A DNA stretch of 64,000 bases from Aldehydirespirator sp965204415 (GCA_965204415.1 CBDBEL010000004.1:1426001-1490000), one strand, 5' to 3'. Numbered from the stretch's first letter, positions 34,300-43,102 are shown. Numbers and translations: made by a program. The notes: a model not told the origin generated them from the sequence alone.

Positions 34300-35499
34300 T
34301 CACCCAAACGGGCGCCGGGGCGCTGTGGCGTTGATCACGTCGACCGCGTCGATGATCTCGGGGGCGATCCATACCTTGGAGCGCCCAGCCTTGTAGCCGC
34401 TGGGACGCAGGATCCCGGCGCCGGCGAGGCGGTGCAGTATCTGCCCCGCCCGGGCCGACGTCACGCCGAGACGCTCCTCGATCGACTGCGCGGTCACCGC
34501 CGGATTGTCCAACAGCATGTCGACGACCTGCGGCACGCTCGACCCGCTGCGGGTACGCACCCGGCCGTGGTAGTCGCCACGCAGGTCATCCAGACGCCTC
34601 ACCAGGACCGACGCAGCCTGCGCCGCCACGGTGATCGCGTCGGCGAACACGCCAACCCATGCGTCAAGGTCCCCCGACCGGTAGCTGGTAAGCCCCGACA
34701 CATACCTCCGCGGATCCGACAGCAGACCGTGGGCGACCGGCACCGGCACCCCGCCGGCCGGCAGCAGCTTGTGAATAAGCAGCCTCCCGATGCGGCCGTT
34801 GCCGTCGACATAGGGATGGATCGTCAGGAACTGGGCGTGAGCGACAGCCGCATGCAGCACGGGATGCACATCGACCCTCCGGGCGAACCGCACCAGGTCG
34901 TCCATCAGCGCCGGAACCTGCTCGTGGGGCGGTCCCTCGAACTCGGCCACAGCCCGGGTTCGCCCGACCCATACCGCGCCGTCACGCCACGCGCCGCGAT
35001 AGCGCGGCTCGATCTCCGGATCGGCGGCGACCAGCTCACGGTGCAGGCGATGGAGCCAGTCCGCTGACACAGCGTCGCCGCTACGGTGCGCCGACAGGGC
35101 GGTCGCAACGTTCGCAGCCACCAACTCCGTGTCGGTGGGATAGGGGCTGGCATCGTTGGAGCCGAGGTCGGCGAGCTTGACGGCGAGCTGCTCGGCCGAT
35201 GTCGTGATGTGCTCGATCTGTGACGAGGCCACCGCGTCGGCCCGGATCAGCACTGCGCTCAGATGACCGAGCACTCCCGGCGCCTGGTCGCTGCGGGCAC
35301 GCAGCCGAGACGTCGCCTCCAGCGCGGCGGCAACGGCGTCCGCCGACGCATCATCCAGGGCAGGCACCGAGATGCCGGATATCTCGGGCGGCACGGTCTG
35401 GTCGACATCGATAGTCGGTGTGGACTCTTCGTCCCAGTTCCGCCACAGTTCGTTGGGAACTGTCACGGTCTTCGATTGCGCAGCAGACCACGAACCCAT
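34300..35499 (-). CDS. Fic-family AMPylase (Fic/DOC domain, C-terminal winged helix)
   Basis: The 399-residue protein has a Fic_N-like N-terminus, the Fic core motif HPYVDGNGRIGR (about 230-245) with the catalytic His, and a C-terminal winged-helix segment (SIEERLGVTSARAGQILHRLAGAGIL). The ASSQIEHI element near residue 115 corresponds to the autoinhibitory helix of class II Fic proteins, S-x3-E. It transfers AMP, or a related group, to a protein target. The start ATG 35499 was chosen for its GAGGAGG ribosome site. An unusually AT-rich promoter region precedes it. Confidence 0.92.
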   Translation of the reverse strand: MGSWSAAQSKTVTVPNELWRNWDEESTPTIDVDQTVPPEISGISVPALDDASADAVAAALEATSRLRARSDQAPGVLGHLSAVLIRADAVASSQIEHITTSAEQLAVKLADLGSNDASPYPTDTELVAANVATALSAHRSGDAVSADWLHRLHRELVAADPEIEPRYRGAWRDGAVWVGRTRAVAEFEGPPHEQVPALMDDLVRFARRVDVHPVLHAAVAHAQFLTIHPYVDGNGRIGRLLIHKLLPAGGVPVPVAHGLLSDPRRYVSGLTSYRSGDLDAWVGVFADAITVAAQAASVLVRRLDDLRGDYHGRVRTRSGSSVPQVVDMLLDNPAVTAQSIEERLGVTSARAGQILHRLAGAGILRPSGYKAGRSKVWIAPEIIDAVDVINATAPRRPFG

Positions 35500-35509
35500 C
35501 GAGGCCTCC

Positions 35510-35585
35510 TCTAGTTTACTTGACTCTCGCTCCCGTAGATAACGACTACTATATATACACTTTATATTCAAGCAGAAGAGGCAAG
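35510..35585 (-). promoter_or_regulatory. AT-rich promoter region of the fic gene
   Basis: On the minus strand TTGAATATAAAGTGTATATA lies about 60-80 nt upstream of the fic ATG, in sharp contrast to the GC-rich surroundings. It contains plausible -35 and -10 elements. Such AT islands often mark transferred genes or silencer-bound promoters. Confidence 0.45.
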
Positions 35586-35603
35586 TCTACAGCGAGGCCC
35601 ATA

Positions 35604-35654
35604 GCGAGGCCGTGGCCCGAGCGGCCCGTGAGCGACGCGAACAAGAGCGGGAAT
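35604..35654 (+). repeat. Dispersed intergenic repeat, copy 1
   Basis: Contains GAGCGGCCCGTGAGCGACGC followed by GAACAAGAGCGGG. It is nearly identical over about 50 bp to the copy at 51216, and its core also makes up the tandem array at 53093. It lies directly downstream of folD. Confidence 0.75.
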
Positions 35655-35657
35655 GGC

Positions 35658-36557
35658 CTAGGCCGGGAAGGCTCCCAGCATCCGGGCCCCGGCCAGGGTG
35701 TTCTGCAGCAGGCAGGCGATGGTCATGGGACCGGTGCCGCCCGGCATCGGGGTTACCGCGCCGGCCACCTCCTGAACCGTCTCGAAGTCCACGTCGCCGA
35801 CGATGCCGTCGGCCGTGCGCGAGATCCCCACGTCGATCACCGCCGCGCCCGGCTTCACGAAGTCCGCGGTGACCAGCCGGGCCATGCCGGCCGCAGCCAC
35901 CAAGATGTCGGCCTGCCGGCAGACCGCCTGAAGTTCAGGTGTGCGGCTGTGGGCCAGGGTGGGCGTGGCGTCCACGCCCTTGCGACCCAGCAGCAGGATC
36001 TGCGGGAGCCCCACCAGAGTCGAGCGGCCGATCACCACCGCACGCGTGCCTGAGGGTGGCACGCCGTAGCGATCCAGCAGGCGCATGACCCCCAGCGGCG
36101 TGCACGGCACGTGCCCAGGCTGGCCACGCACGAGGCGGCCCATCGACCGGGGCGTCAACCCGTCCACATCCTTCTCGGGGGGAATCAGCTCCAGCACGGC
36201 ATCGGCGTCCAGCCCCTCGGGCAGCGGCAGCTGCACCAAGATCCCGTGCACGCCGGGATCGGAAGCCAGGCCCCGGACCGCCTCCTCCACCTCGCTCTGG
36301 GCAGTGTCGGCGCCCAGCTCGACATGGCGCGACACCATGGCCGCCTCCGCGGCCTTGCGCTGCTTGTTGCGCACGTATATGCGGCTCGGCTTGTCGTCGC
36401 CCACCAGCACAGTGGCCAGGCAGACCTCAGGGCTCCCCGCCGCAGTGATCTCCGCGTTGAGCTCAGCGACGATCTCGTCCCGCAGCCGGTTGCCGTCCAT
36501 CAGAACCGCCCCGCCCTCGGTCCTCTCAAAGTCGTCCAGTTGGGAATGCTCGGTCAT
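35658..36557 (-). CDS. folD: Bifunctional methylene-THF dehydrogenase/methenyl-THF cyclohydrolase
   Basis: The 299-residue protein carries the FolD motifs YVRNKQRKAAE (catalytic Lys), GILVQLPLPEGLDADAVLELIPPEKDVDG, PCTPLGVMRLLDRYG, AVVIGRSTLVGLP and TPMPGGTGPMTIACLLQNT. It converts 5,10-methylene-THF to 10-formyl-THF, linking demethylation to formate-THF ligase. The start ATG 36557 has AGGAGG upstream. It is divergent from serA, and the shared intergenic region carries the same operator module as the dmgdh/fhs promoter. Confidence 0.96.
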   Translation of the reverse strand: MTEHSQLDDFERTEGGAVLMDGNRLRDEIVAELNAEITAAGSPEVCLATVLVGDDKPSRIYVRNKQRKAAEAAMVSRHVELGADTAQSEVEEAVRGLASDPGVHGILVQLPLPEGLDADAVLELIPPEKDVDGLTPRSMGRLVRGQPGHVPCTPLGVMRLLDRYGVPPSGTRAVVIGRSTLVGLPQILLLGRKGVDATPTLAHSRTPELQAVCRQADILVAAAGMARLVTADFVKPGAAVIDVGISRTADGIVGDVDFETVQEVAGAVTPMPGGTGPMTIACLLQNTLAGARMLGAFPA

Positions 36558-36642
36558 CGTCCTCCTGTCGGGGCTGAAAAATCGTCGATTCTTGTCGCTA
36601 GACGGTCTCGACAGGGTAGACACCGCGGGCCTACGATGGCCG

Positions 36643-36671
36643 ATCCGGCATACGGAACTGTTCCGAAACGG
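36643..36671. promoter_or_regulatory. Probable IclR-type operator in the folD/serA divergent promoter
   Basis: The sequence reads ATCCG-GCATA-CGGAA-CTG-TTCCG-AAA-CGG. The core CGGAAC-T-GTTCCG is a perfect dyad. Half-sites and the N5/N3 spacings match those at 28809-28834, indicating one regulator for both promoters. Confidence 0.7.
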
Positions 36672-36722
36672 TGCGTCTCGGTTCGAATCGCGCCGTTTGA
36701 GAGATTCCGAGGTGGGAGCAGC

Positions 36723-37925
36723 ATGAGGATCCTGTTCGCCGACGGCCTGTCCGACGCCGCCGTTGAACGGCTGCGCGCCGGCGGTGATGTCTGCACGGTG
36801 CAACCCTGGATCACCGCCGAGGAACTGCCCGCCCACATCGCCGGCTTCGACGTGCTGGTGGTGCGCAGCACCCGGGTGACGGCCGAGACCATCGAGGCCG
36901 GCACCGACCTCGGATTGGTGGTGCGCGCCGGCGCAGGCACCAACACCATCGACTGCGAGCGAGCCTCGGAACTAGGGGTGTTCGTGTGCAATGTCCCCGG
37001 GCGCAATGCCATCGCGGTCGCCGAGCTGACCCTGGGGCTGATGTTCGCCATCGACCGCCACATCGCTGATGCGGCTGCCGACGTGCGGGCCGGGCAGTGG
37101 AACAAGAAGGCGTACAGCAAGGCCAGGGGCCTGCACGGCGCGACCCTGGGCATCGTCGGCATGGGCGCCATCGGGCTGGAAGTGGCCCGCCGGGCCGCAG
37201 CCTGCGGGCTCACAGTCATCACCGAGGACAAGCCGAGACCCCGCGACGTGCGCCAGCGCATGAGCGACATCGGCGTGCAGGCCCTCGGTGACCAGGCCTC
37301 GGTGCTCGCCGCCAGCGACATCGTGTCGCTGCACGTGCCCGGCGGGCCCGAGACCACCGGGCTCGTCGACGCTGGGTTCCTCGCCGCGATGAAGCCGGAC
37401 TCCGTGCTGATCAACACATCCAGGGGCGAGGTTGTCGACGAGAAGGCCCTGCTGGCCGCGCTCAACTCGACCGACATGAGGGCGGGTCTGGACGTGTTCG
37501 CAGACGAGCCCGCCGGCGGGGCCGGCGAAGTCGACTCCGCGCTGGCCCGGCATCCCAAGGTGGTCGCCACCCACCACATCGGAGCCTCCACCCGCCAGGC
37601 CCAGGAAGCGGTGGCCGAAGGCACGGCCGAGGTGATCGAGGCGTACCGCACCGGCTCGGTCATCAACTGCGTGAACCTCGAGCAGACCCCCAAGCGCACA
37701 GCCATTCTCGGTGTCCGGCACTACGACCGGGTGGGTGTGCTGGCCGCCGTCCTGGAGGAGCTCCGCCGCGGGCACCTCAACGTCGCCACGATGCAGAACC
37801 GGATCTTTGCCGGCTCGGTGGCCGCGGCCGCCACCATCGACGTCGCCGGCGTCATCGACGACAGCCTCCTCGACGCGGTCCGGGCCCTTCCCGACGTGAT
37901 CCAGGTATCGGTGTTCGAGGCATGA
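36723..37925 (+). CDS. serA: D-3-phosphoglycerate dehydrogenase-like protein with ACT domain
   Basis: The 400-residue protein has the D-2-hydroxyacid dehydrogenase features VVRAGAGTNTID, the NAD-binding LGIVGMGAIGLEVARRA (about 142-158), INTSRGEVVDE with the catalytic Arg, and THHIGASTRQAQ with the catalytic His. A C-terminal ACT-like domain (YDRVGVLAAVLEELRRGHLNVATM) follows. It commits 3-phosphoglycerate to serine synthesis. The stop overlaps the start of the DUF1015 gene (ATGA), a coupling seen for serA in other bacteria. The shared operator with folD suggests coordination with one-carbon flux. Confidence 0.92.
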   Translation: MRILFADGLSDAAVERLRAGGDVCTVQPWITAEELPAHIAGFDVLVVRSTRVTAETIEAGTDLGLVVRAGAGTNTIDCERASELGVFVCNVPGRNAIAVAELTLGLMFAIDRHIADAAADVRAGQWNKKAYSKARGLHGATLGIVGMGAIGLEVARRAAACGLTVITEDKPRPRDVRQRMSDIGVQALGDQASVLAASDIVSLHVPGGPETTGLVDAGFLAAMKPDSVLINTSRGEVVDEKALLAALNSTDMRAGLDVFADEPAGGAGEVDSALARHPKVVATHHIGASTRQAQEAVAEGTAEVIEAYRTGSVINCVNLEQTPKRTAILGVRHYDRVGVLAAVLEELRRGHLNVATMQNRIFAGSVAAAATIDVAGVIDDSLLDAVRALPDVIQVSVFEA

Positions 37926-39199
37926 GCACGGCGGAGCCGATGCTGGCGCCCTTCGCGGGACGGCTTGTCAAGCCCGAGTGGGCCGACCGGGTGATCAGCC
38001 GCGCCTACGACAACCTCACGCCCGGTCAGCGCCGCTCGATCGTCAGGGAGAACCCGTACAGCTACGTGAACGTCACCCGCAGCAGCGAGGACCTGCTCGA
38101 CGATGAGGATCTGTCCGTCGACAGGCTCGTCACCCAGGGCGCTGCCGCCCTGACCCGCCTGCTCGACGCGGAGGTCTTCGCCCCGACCGGGCGCCGCGCC
38201 CTCTACCTGTACCGCCTGACCCACGCCAGAGGCTCACAGACCGGCCTCATCTGCACGGTGGCGGTGAGCGGCTTCGACGAGGGCCGCATCCGCATACACG
38301 AGGGCGTGAGGCAGGATCGCACCGAACTGCTGACCGCTCACCTGATGGGGGTGGGCGCCACGTCGCACCCGGTGGCGCTAACGGTCAGAGCGTGGGCCGA
38401 CTCCGAGTACGCCGCCCTGCTGGACGAGGCCGCCCGCGCCGCACCCCCCGACCTGGAGTTCGGCTCGGATCTGGTCCGTCACCAGATCTGGACGGTTCCG
38501 ACCAACCTGACCGACAAGCTCCTTGAGTCGCTGGCCGGCAAGGTCCTGTACGTGACCGACGGTCACCATCGATCGGCGGCAGCCCAGCAGGCCCTGACCC
38601 AAGATCCGGGCAACCCTGTGCTCGCCCGCACGCTGGCCGCGGTGTTCCCGCACAGCCAGCTGCACGTCGAGGCCTACCACCGGGTCGTGGCCGACCAGAA
38701 CCACGACAGTCGCGACGACTGCCTGTGGGCAGTGCGCTCCAGGGTCAGCTACATGGGCGGCGAACTGGAGCGTGTGCCCAGCGCGGAGGACGCCCGGCCC
38801 AGGCATCGGGGCGAGGTGGGTGTGTATGCGGCCGGAACTTGGCACCGGCTGACGCTGCCGCCACCGACCTCGGAGGCGGGTGCCCTCGACGCGCTCGACG
38901 TCGACCGGCTGCGCCGGCTGGTGCTGGACCCGGTGCTGGGCGCGGAGGAACTGGCCGCGACCGGCACCGTGGGCTACGTCCCCGACACCGCGGGCCTAGA
39001 CGAGCTGACAAGGCGCTGCGAGGCCGCCGACCGGATCGGCTTCGTCATGTACCCGCTGTCGGTGGACGAGCTGCTGGCCGTGGCCGACGAGCACAGCAAG
39101 ATGCCGCCAAAGTCCAGCTTCTTCTACCCCAAGCCCCGGGCCGGGGCGTTCCTGCGGGTGCTCGGGCGGGGCGCCACCGCCCACCTGGACCCCTCCTAG
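37922..39199 (+). CDS. DUF1015 family protein, serA-coupled
   Basis: The 425-residue protein is a DUF1015 member, recognisable by APFAGRLVKPEWADRVISRAYDNL, the VTDGHHRSAAA motif near residue 215, and the C-terminal GFVMYPLSVDELLAVADEHSKMPPKSSFFYPKPRAG. It overlaps the serA stop by 4 nt. DUF1015 proteins are frequent serA neighbours and are described as SerC-like putative kinases or nucleotidyl enzymes, but no activity is established to my knowledge. The DGHHR block is a plausible active site. Confidence 0.9.
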   Translation: MSTAEPMLAPFAGRLVKPEWADRVISRAYDNLTPGQRRSIVRENPYSYVNVTRSSEDLLDDEDLSVDRLVTQGAAALTRLLDAEVFAPTGRRALYLYRLTHARGSQTGLICTVAVSGFDEGRIRIHEGVRQDRTELLTAHLMGVGATSHPVALTVRAWADSEYAALLDEAARAAPPDLEFGSDLVRHQIWTVPTNLTDKLLESLAGKVLYVTDGHHRSAAAQQALTQDPGNPVLARTLAAVFPHSQLHVEAYHRVVADQNHDSRDDCLWAVRSRVSYMGGELERVPSAEDARPRHRGEVGVYAAGTWHRLTLPPPTSEAGALDALDVDRLRRLVLDPVLGAEELAATGTVGYVPDTAGLDELTRRCEAADRIGFVMYPLSVDELLAVADEHSKMPPKSSFFYPKPRAGAFLRVLGRGATAHLDPS

Positions 39200-39209
39200 C
39201 GGCACCGAC

Positions 39210-39941
39210 GGGCGAAGCGGGGCTCAACCCCCAGCCGGCACACGATCTACTGGCGGGCATGTCGGCGCGGGCCGCGTCAGCGTCGTCGGAAGCAGTCCGC
39301 GACGCCAGACGGATCTCCACCTCGTGCAGGATGCCCGTGAACCTGCGAACGCCTCTCCCATCGGGCAGGTTGTAGGCGCGGGCCAGGAAGACGGCCATCT
39401 GAGCGCGGGACACTTTGCGGTCCGGGCAGAATCCGCTTCCGTCGCCGCATCCGCCGGTTACTCCGAGTTCGGCCATCCGCTCGATGAAACGGGCATGGAA
39501 ACTCGCCGGGTCTACGTCATCGAATCTTGACCGTGCGATCGGCACCGGATCCTGTCCGTCGAGGACACGGACGATCCACACCGCCATGGCCTTGCGATCT
39601 ACGGGCTCCCACGGGCAGAACCCGTCGTCGCACAGGGTTCCGCTGAAGGTGCTCGCCGCGTCTAGGTCAGCGACCGGTATCGCGTAGTAGGCGTCGACCG
39701 GCACATCACAGAATCTTGCGCCTTCCCGGGGATTGAGCACGAACAACTCGGTACCGGCGGCACAAACGATGTCGATGAACAGGTACCGCTGACCCTCCTG
39801 ACACCCCCTGGGTCGGCCAGTCCGGCATTCGGGAAAAGGCGGATAACTCGTGTGAGGGGGCCTCCAGCCGTGGTAGCCGAGCCTGAGCACACCGTCTCGG
39901 TCGGAGCGGGGCTGACCACGACGGCCCCGTGCCGAGCGCAT
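39210..39941 (-). pseudogene. SLH-domain remnant, out of frame with the upstream GH43 part
   Basis: The minus frame encodes two SLH-like units, FCDVPVDAYYAIPVADL...DGFCPWEPVDRKAMAVWIVRVLDG and FDDVDPASFHARFIERMAELGVTGGC...FCPDRKVSRAQMAVFLARAYNLP. There is no proper start: the frame opens inside the region where the GH43-like segment ends in another frame. The frame also runs on into the antisense of DUF1015. I read it as the back half of a secreted GH43-SLH gene disrupted by frameshift. Confidence 0.6.
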
Positions 39942-40212
39942 CGCCGTGAGCGATCCAGGTCTCGAGGTCCAACGATGTCATGACAGGCATCGACGAACCA
40001 CCGGTCGTCGTGGCGTACGCAAAATAGGTGTCGTCCACCAGGATGATGGCCGGGTCGGGGAAGTTCTGATCGTAAGGACGGCCCGGCTGGAACCACGGCG
40101 CGCCGGGATAGGCGAAGGCCGGAGCAACGAGTCCGGCCATCGCGAGCAGCGCGATCGCCGCCGTGACAAGACGGCCAACGAGTCGAGTCCGGTGGCGGTG
40201 CGCGCGTAGCAC
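39927..40212 (-). pseudogene. GH43-like glycosidase N-terminal fragment with signal peptide
   Basis: From GTG 40212 the frame encodes a signal peptide (LVTAAIALLAMAGLVAPAFA) and then PYDQNFPDPAIILVDDTYFAYATTT and PVMTSLDLETWIAHGDALG. This is the first blade of a family 43 glycoside hydrolase, with DPAII supplying the catalytic Asp. After ALG the frame turns into unrelated arginine-rich sequence, so the enzyme is cut to under 100 homologous residues. SLH units continue downstream in another frame. Confidence 0.6.
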
Positions 40213-40282
40213 CGGGACACTCAGCCGCGTGGGGCCCAGTTCGGCCGGCCTTCTCAGGTGTTGGCCCTTTGAGCTGGAACGC

Positions 40283-41542
40283 TCAGACGCGTGGGGCCCA
40301 GAGCGTGTCGATGGGTGCGGCGATGATTCGGTCCTCAAGATGGAAGGCGAGCCTGCCGGTGTGGAGGACGAAACCCGCACTGAAGGCGTCGCCCAAGGCA
40401 CTTCGCAGAGCGCGGAGACCACGGGCATCGCGGCGGTCAGTCCGGGCACCGGCCTTGACCTCGAACGCGGTGACCGAACTGTCGCTGTGCTCGATGACGA
40501 GATCTACTTCGTGGCCGTCATGGGTGCGCCAGTGACCGGCGGCGGCCACTTCGCTGCTCCATGAGGCCTGCTTGAGGAGCTCGCCCACGACGAAGGTCTC
40601 AAGCAGATGGCCGAATTCGGCCAGCGCGGCCGAGTCGGGACGGGCAATCCTCCGGGGCGTGGCCCCCATGAGCCGGGCCGCGAGGCCGCTGTCGAGGACA
40701 TGGACCTTCGGGGATGCGGTGGCGCGGGCTCGCAGCGTGCGCCCCCACGCATCGAGGCGTCGTATGAGGAACAGGTCTTCAAGCAGCTTGGTGTACGCCT
40801 CCGCCGTCCTCGGCTCCAGGCCGACAGCACGGCCAGCCGCCGCCATGTTCAAGACCTGCCCGGTCTGCCCCGCGAGGCGCCTCAGCAGCATCGGCAGAAG
40901 GGCCCCCTGGCGGATCTTCGACAATTCGGTCACGTCGCGGGCCAGCGACACCCGCACGTAGTCGTCGAACCAGCGGGCGCGGGCCGGGCCGTGTCGGGCC
41001 ACAGCCAGTGGCAGCCCGCCCCGGCAGATCCGATCCATGTAGTCGGCGCGTGTCGTCGTCGAGCGGTGGGGCGTCACCAGCGAGCCGGGATCAGCTGCCG
41101 CCACCTCCAAGAAGTTCTCGTGTCGGCCGTCGATCTCGCCCTGCGAGAAGGGCAGCATGTCAATGATGTGGATGCGCCCGGTCAAGGCCTGCGCAGCCCG
41201 GGGAAGAGCGTCGAAGCGGGTGGACCCAGTGATCACGAACCGGCCCGGGGCCAGGCGGCGGTTGAGTTCGGCCTTGATAGCGTCGAGCACGACCGGCGCC
41301 TTCTGGAACTCGTCGAGACAGACCGGCGGCGAACCAGACACGAAGGTCTCCGGGTCGGCGGCAACCGCGTCCCGCATGGCCGGCTCGTCGAGATCGATGA
41401 CCTCCACCCCGTGGCGCGCCGCCACTTCCGCAAGCAACGTCGACTTGCCCACAGTGCGCGGACCCTGGAGGGCCACGACAGGCTCGTCGGTGAGCCGGGC
41501 GATCACGAGATCCGAGGCACGACGAGCGAACCGATCGGACAC
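40283..41542 (-). CDS. AAA ATPase with DUF4143 domain
   Basis: This 419-residue protein has an N-terminal AAA_14 ATPase (Walker A ALQGPRTVGKSTLL, Walker B PPVCLDEFQKAP, sensor FVITGSTRF) and a C-terminal DUF4143 nuclease-like fold with HEVDLVIEHSDSSVTAFEVKAG. Such proteins are widespread, often horizontally mobile and of unknown function. The start is GTG 41542. Six 23-bp tandem repeats lie directly upstream. Confidence 0.92.
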   Translation of the reverse strand: MSDRFARRASDLVIARLTDEPVVALQGPRTVGKSTLLAEVAARHGVEVIDLDEPAMRDAVAADPETFVSGSPPVCLDEFQKAPVVLDAIKAELNRRLAPGRFVITGSTRFDALPRAAQALTGRIHIIDMLPFSQGEIDGRHENFLEVAAADPGSLVTPHRSTTTRADYMDRICRGGLPLAVARHGPARARWFDDYVRVSLARDVTELSKIRQGALLPMLLRRLAGQTGQVLNMAAAGRAVGLEPRTAEAYTKLLEDLFLIRRLDAWGRTLRARATASPKVHVLDSGLAARLMGATPRRIARPDSAALAEFGHLLETFVVGELLKQASWSSEVAAAGHWRTHDGHEVDLVIEHSDSSVTAFEVKAGARTDRRDARGLRALRSALGDAFSAGFVLHTGRLAFHLEDRIIAAPIDTLWAPRV

Positions 41543-41563
41543 GGCCTTACCTTAGCAACTTGT

Positions 41564-41702
41564 TTCGTAATCCGAGCAGTTTTATTTTCGTAATCCGAGC
41601 ACTTCTATTTTCGTAATTCGATGCCATTTACTTTCGTAATCCGAGCACTTCTGATTTCGTAATTCGAGCACTCATGATTTTCGTGGTTCGAGGCAATCTG
41701 GT
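41564..41702. repeat. Six tandem 23-bp iteron-like repeats upstream of the DUF4143 ATPase
   Basis: The motif TTCGTAA(T/C-rich)CGAGCA begins at 41564, 41587, 41610, 41633, 41656 and 41680, spaced 23, 23, 23, 23 and 24 bp. The consensus is TTCGTAATCCGAGCACTT plus five AT-rich bases. The last copy has TTCGTGG. The array is much more AT-rich than its surroundings and starts 22 bp from the ATPase start codon. Confidence 0.9.
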
Positions 41703-41734
41703 ACCGGAATTGGAGGAACAGCTGCTTCGGCCTC

Positions 41735-43027
41735 TCAGGCGTCGGCGGCGGCCAGGGCGTCCACGATCGCGGCTGCGCCCTCGTCGATCTCGGCGGCGGT
41801 GACGTTGAGCATGGGGGTGATCCGGATCACGTTGCCGTAGAGGCCTCCCTTGCCGACGAGCAGTCCCCGCCGACGGCATCCCTCGAGCACTTCGCCGGCC
41901 CGGGCCGCGTCGGGCTCGATCGAGCCGGGATGCACGAACTCCATGGCTTGCATCAGGCCCCGGCCCCGCAACTCGGCCGCGAAGTCGCTGCTCTCGACTG
42001 CCGGGGTGAGAGCGTCGACCAGCCGCCGGCCCATGGCCAGCGCGTTGGCCTGGAGGTCGTCCTCCAGCACCCGCCGGAGCGTGGCCCTGCCCGCGGCTGC
42101 TGACAGGGGGTTGCCGCCGAAGGTGGAGAACTGCAGCGCGCCGATCGAGTCGAAGATCTCGGCCCGCCCCACCACGCCGGCCAAAGTGATGCCGTTGCCG
42201 ACGCCCTTGGCGAAGGTGAGCATGTCGGGCACGATGCCGTGGGCCTCGTAGCCCCAGAAGTGTTCGCCGGTGCGGCCCCAGCCGGTCTGCACCTCGTCGG
42301 AGATGAACAGGATGTCGTGTGACGACAGCACCTTTCCCATCGCTCCGAAGAAGCCGTCGGGGGGCACCGCGAACCCGCCCACGCCCTGGATGGGCTCGGC
42401 GATCATGGCGGCCACGTCCCCCGAGGTGGTCATGTCGATGAGCTGCACGAGGTCGTCGACGCAGGCCGAGGTGTAGGCATCGTCGTCGAGGTGGCGGAAC
42501 GGGCTGCGCAGCCGGTAGCCGCCGTGGACGAACGTCACGTTCAGACCCGTGAGGCTGGTGGAGGACCAGCTGCGGTGGGCGGTGATGGCCTGGGCCGAGA
42601 AGGTGCGCCCGTGGTAGCTGTTGCGCATGGCCAGGATCTGGTTGGAGCCGCGGTGCACGGTGGCCATCAGCAGCGCGGCGTCGTTGGCCTCGCTGCCCGA
42701 GGGCGTGAAGAACACTCGGGCGTCGTCGATGCCCGACACCCGGGCCACGTCCTCGGCGAAGGCGATCATCGGCTCGCTCAGGTACAGCGTGGAGGTGTGC
42801 ATCACCTTGGCCGCCTGCTCCTGCACCGCGGCCACCACGCCGGGCTCGGCGTGGCCGATCATGGTGGTGAGCACCCCGCCGAAGAAGTCGAGATAGCGGC
42901 GGCCCTCGACGTCCCATACGTAGCTGCCCTCGCCCCTGTCGATCGACACCGGCTCGTCGTGGAGCAGGTGCAGGAAGCTGGGCAGCGCCGAGGCGTAGCG
43001 CTCAGCCAGTTCAGCGTTGTTGGTCAT
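41735..43027 (-). CDS. Class III PLP aminotransferase (AGXT2-like)
   Basis: The 430-residue protein has class III aminotransferase hallmarks: FFGGVLTTMIGHAEPGV, FFTPSGSEANDAALLMA, the YHGRTFSAQA loop, FISDEVQTGWGRTGEHFWG and the PLP-lysine segment PDMLTFAKGVGNGITLAGVV. The best fit is the alanine-glyoxylate or 3-aminoisobutyrate/4-aminobutyrate group. It follows an FAD-dependent amine-oxidase-like gene by 75 nt on the same strand, suggesting a shared amine catabolic role. Confidence 0.9.
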   Translation of the reverse strand: MTNNAELAERYASALPSFLHLLHDEPVSIDRGEGSYVWDVEGRRYLDFFGGVLTTMIGHAEPGVVAAVQEQAAKVMHTSTLYLSEPMIAFAEDVARVSGIDDARVFFTPSGSEANDAALLMATVHRGSNQILAMRNSYHGRTFSAQAITAHRSWSSTSLTGLNVTFVHGGYRLRSPFRHLDDDAYTSACVDDLVQLIDMTTSGDVAAMIAEPIQGVGGFAVPPDGFFGAMGKVLSSHDILFISDEVQTGWGRTGEHFWGYEAHGIVPDMLTFAKGVGNGITLAGVVGRAEIFDSIGALQFSTFGGNPLSAAAGRATLRRVLEDDLQANALAMGRRLVDALTPAVESSDFAAELRGRGLMQAMEFVHPGSIEPDAARAGEVLEGCRRRGLLVGKGGLYGNVIRITPMLNVTAAEIDEGAAAIVDALAAADA

Positions 43028-43102
43028 GGGCCAGATTATGCCCGCCGGCAGGCTGAGTGTCCCGTGACCGTCCGCGGATCCTCCCGCTCCACATCGGAGA
43101 AG

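Noticed and set aside
41564..41702. CRISPR array upstream of the DUF4143 gene
   Set aside because: The 23-bp period leaves only about 5-7 variable bases between motifs, far too short for spacers, and no cas genes are near.
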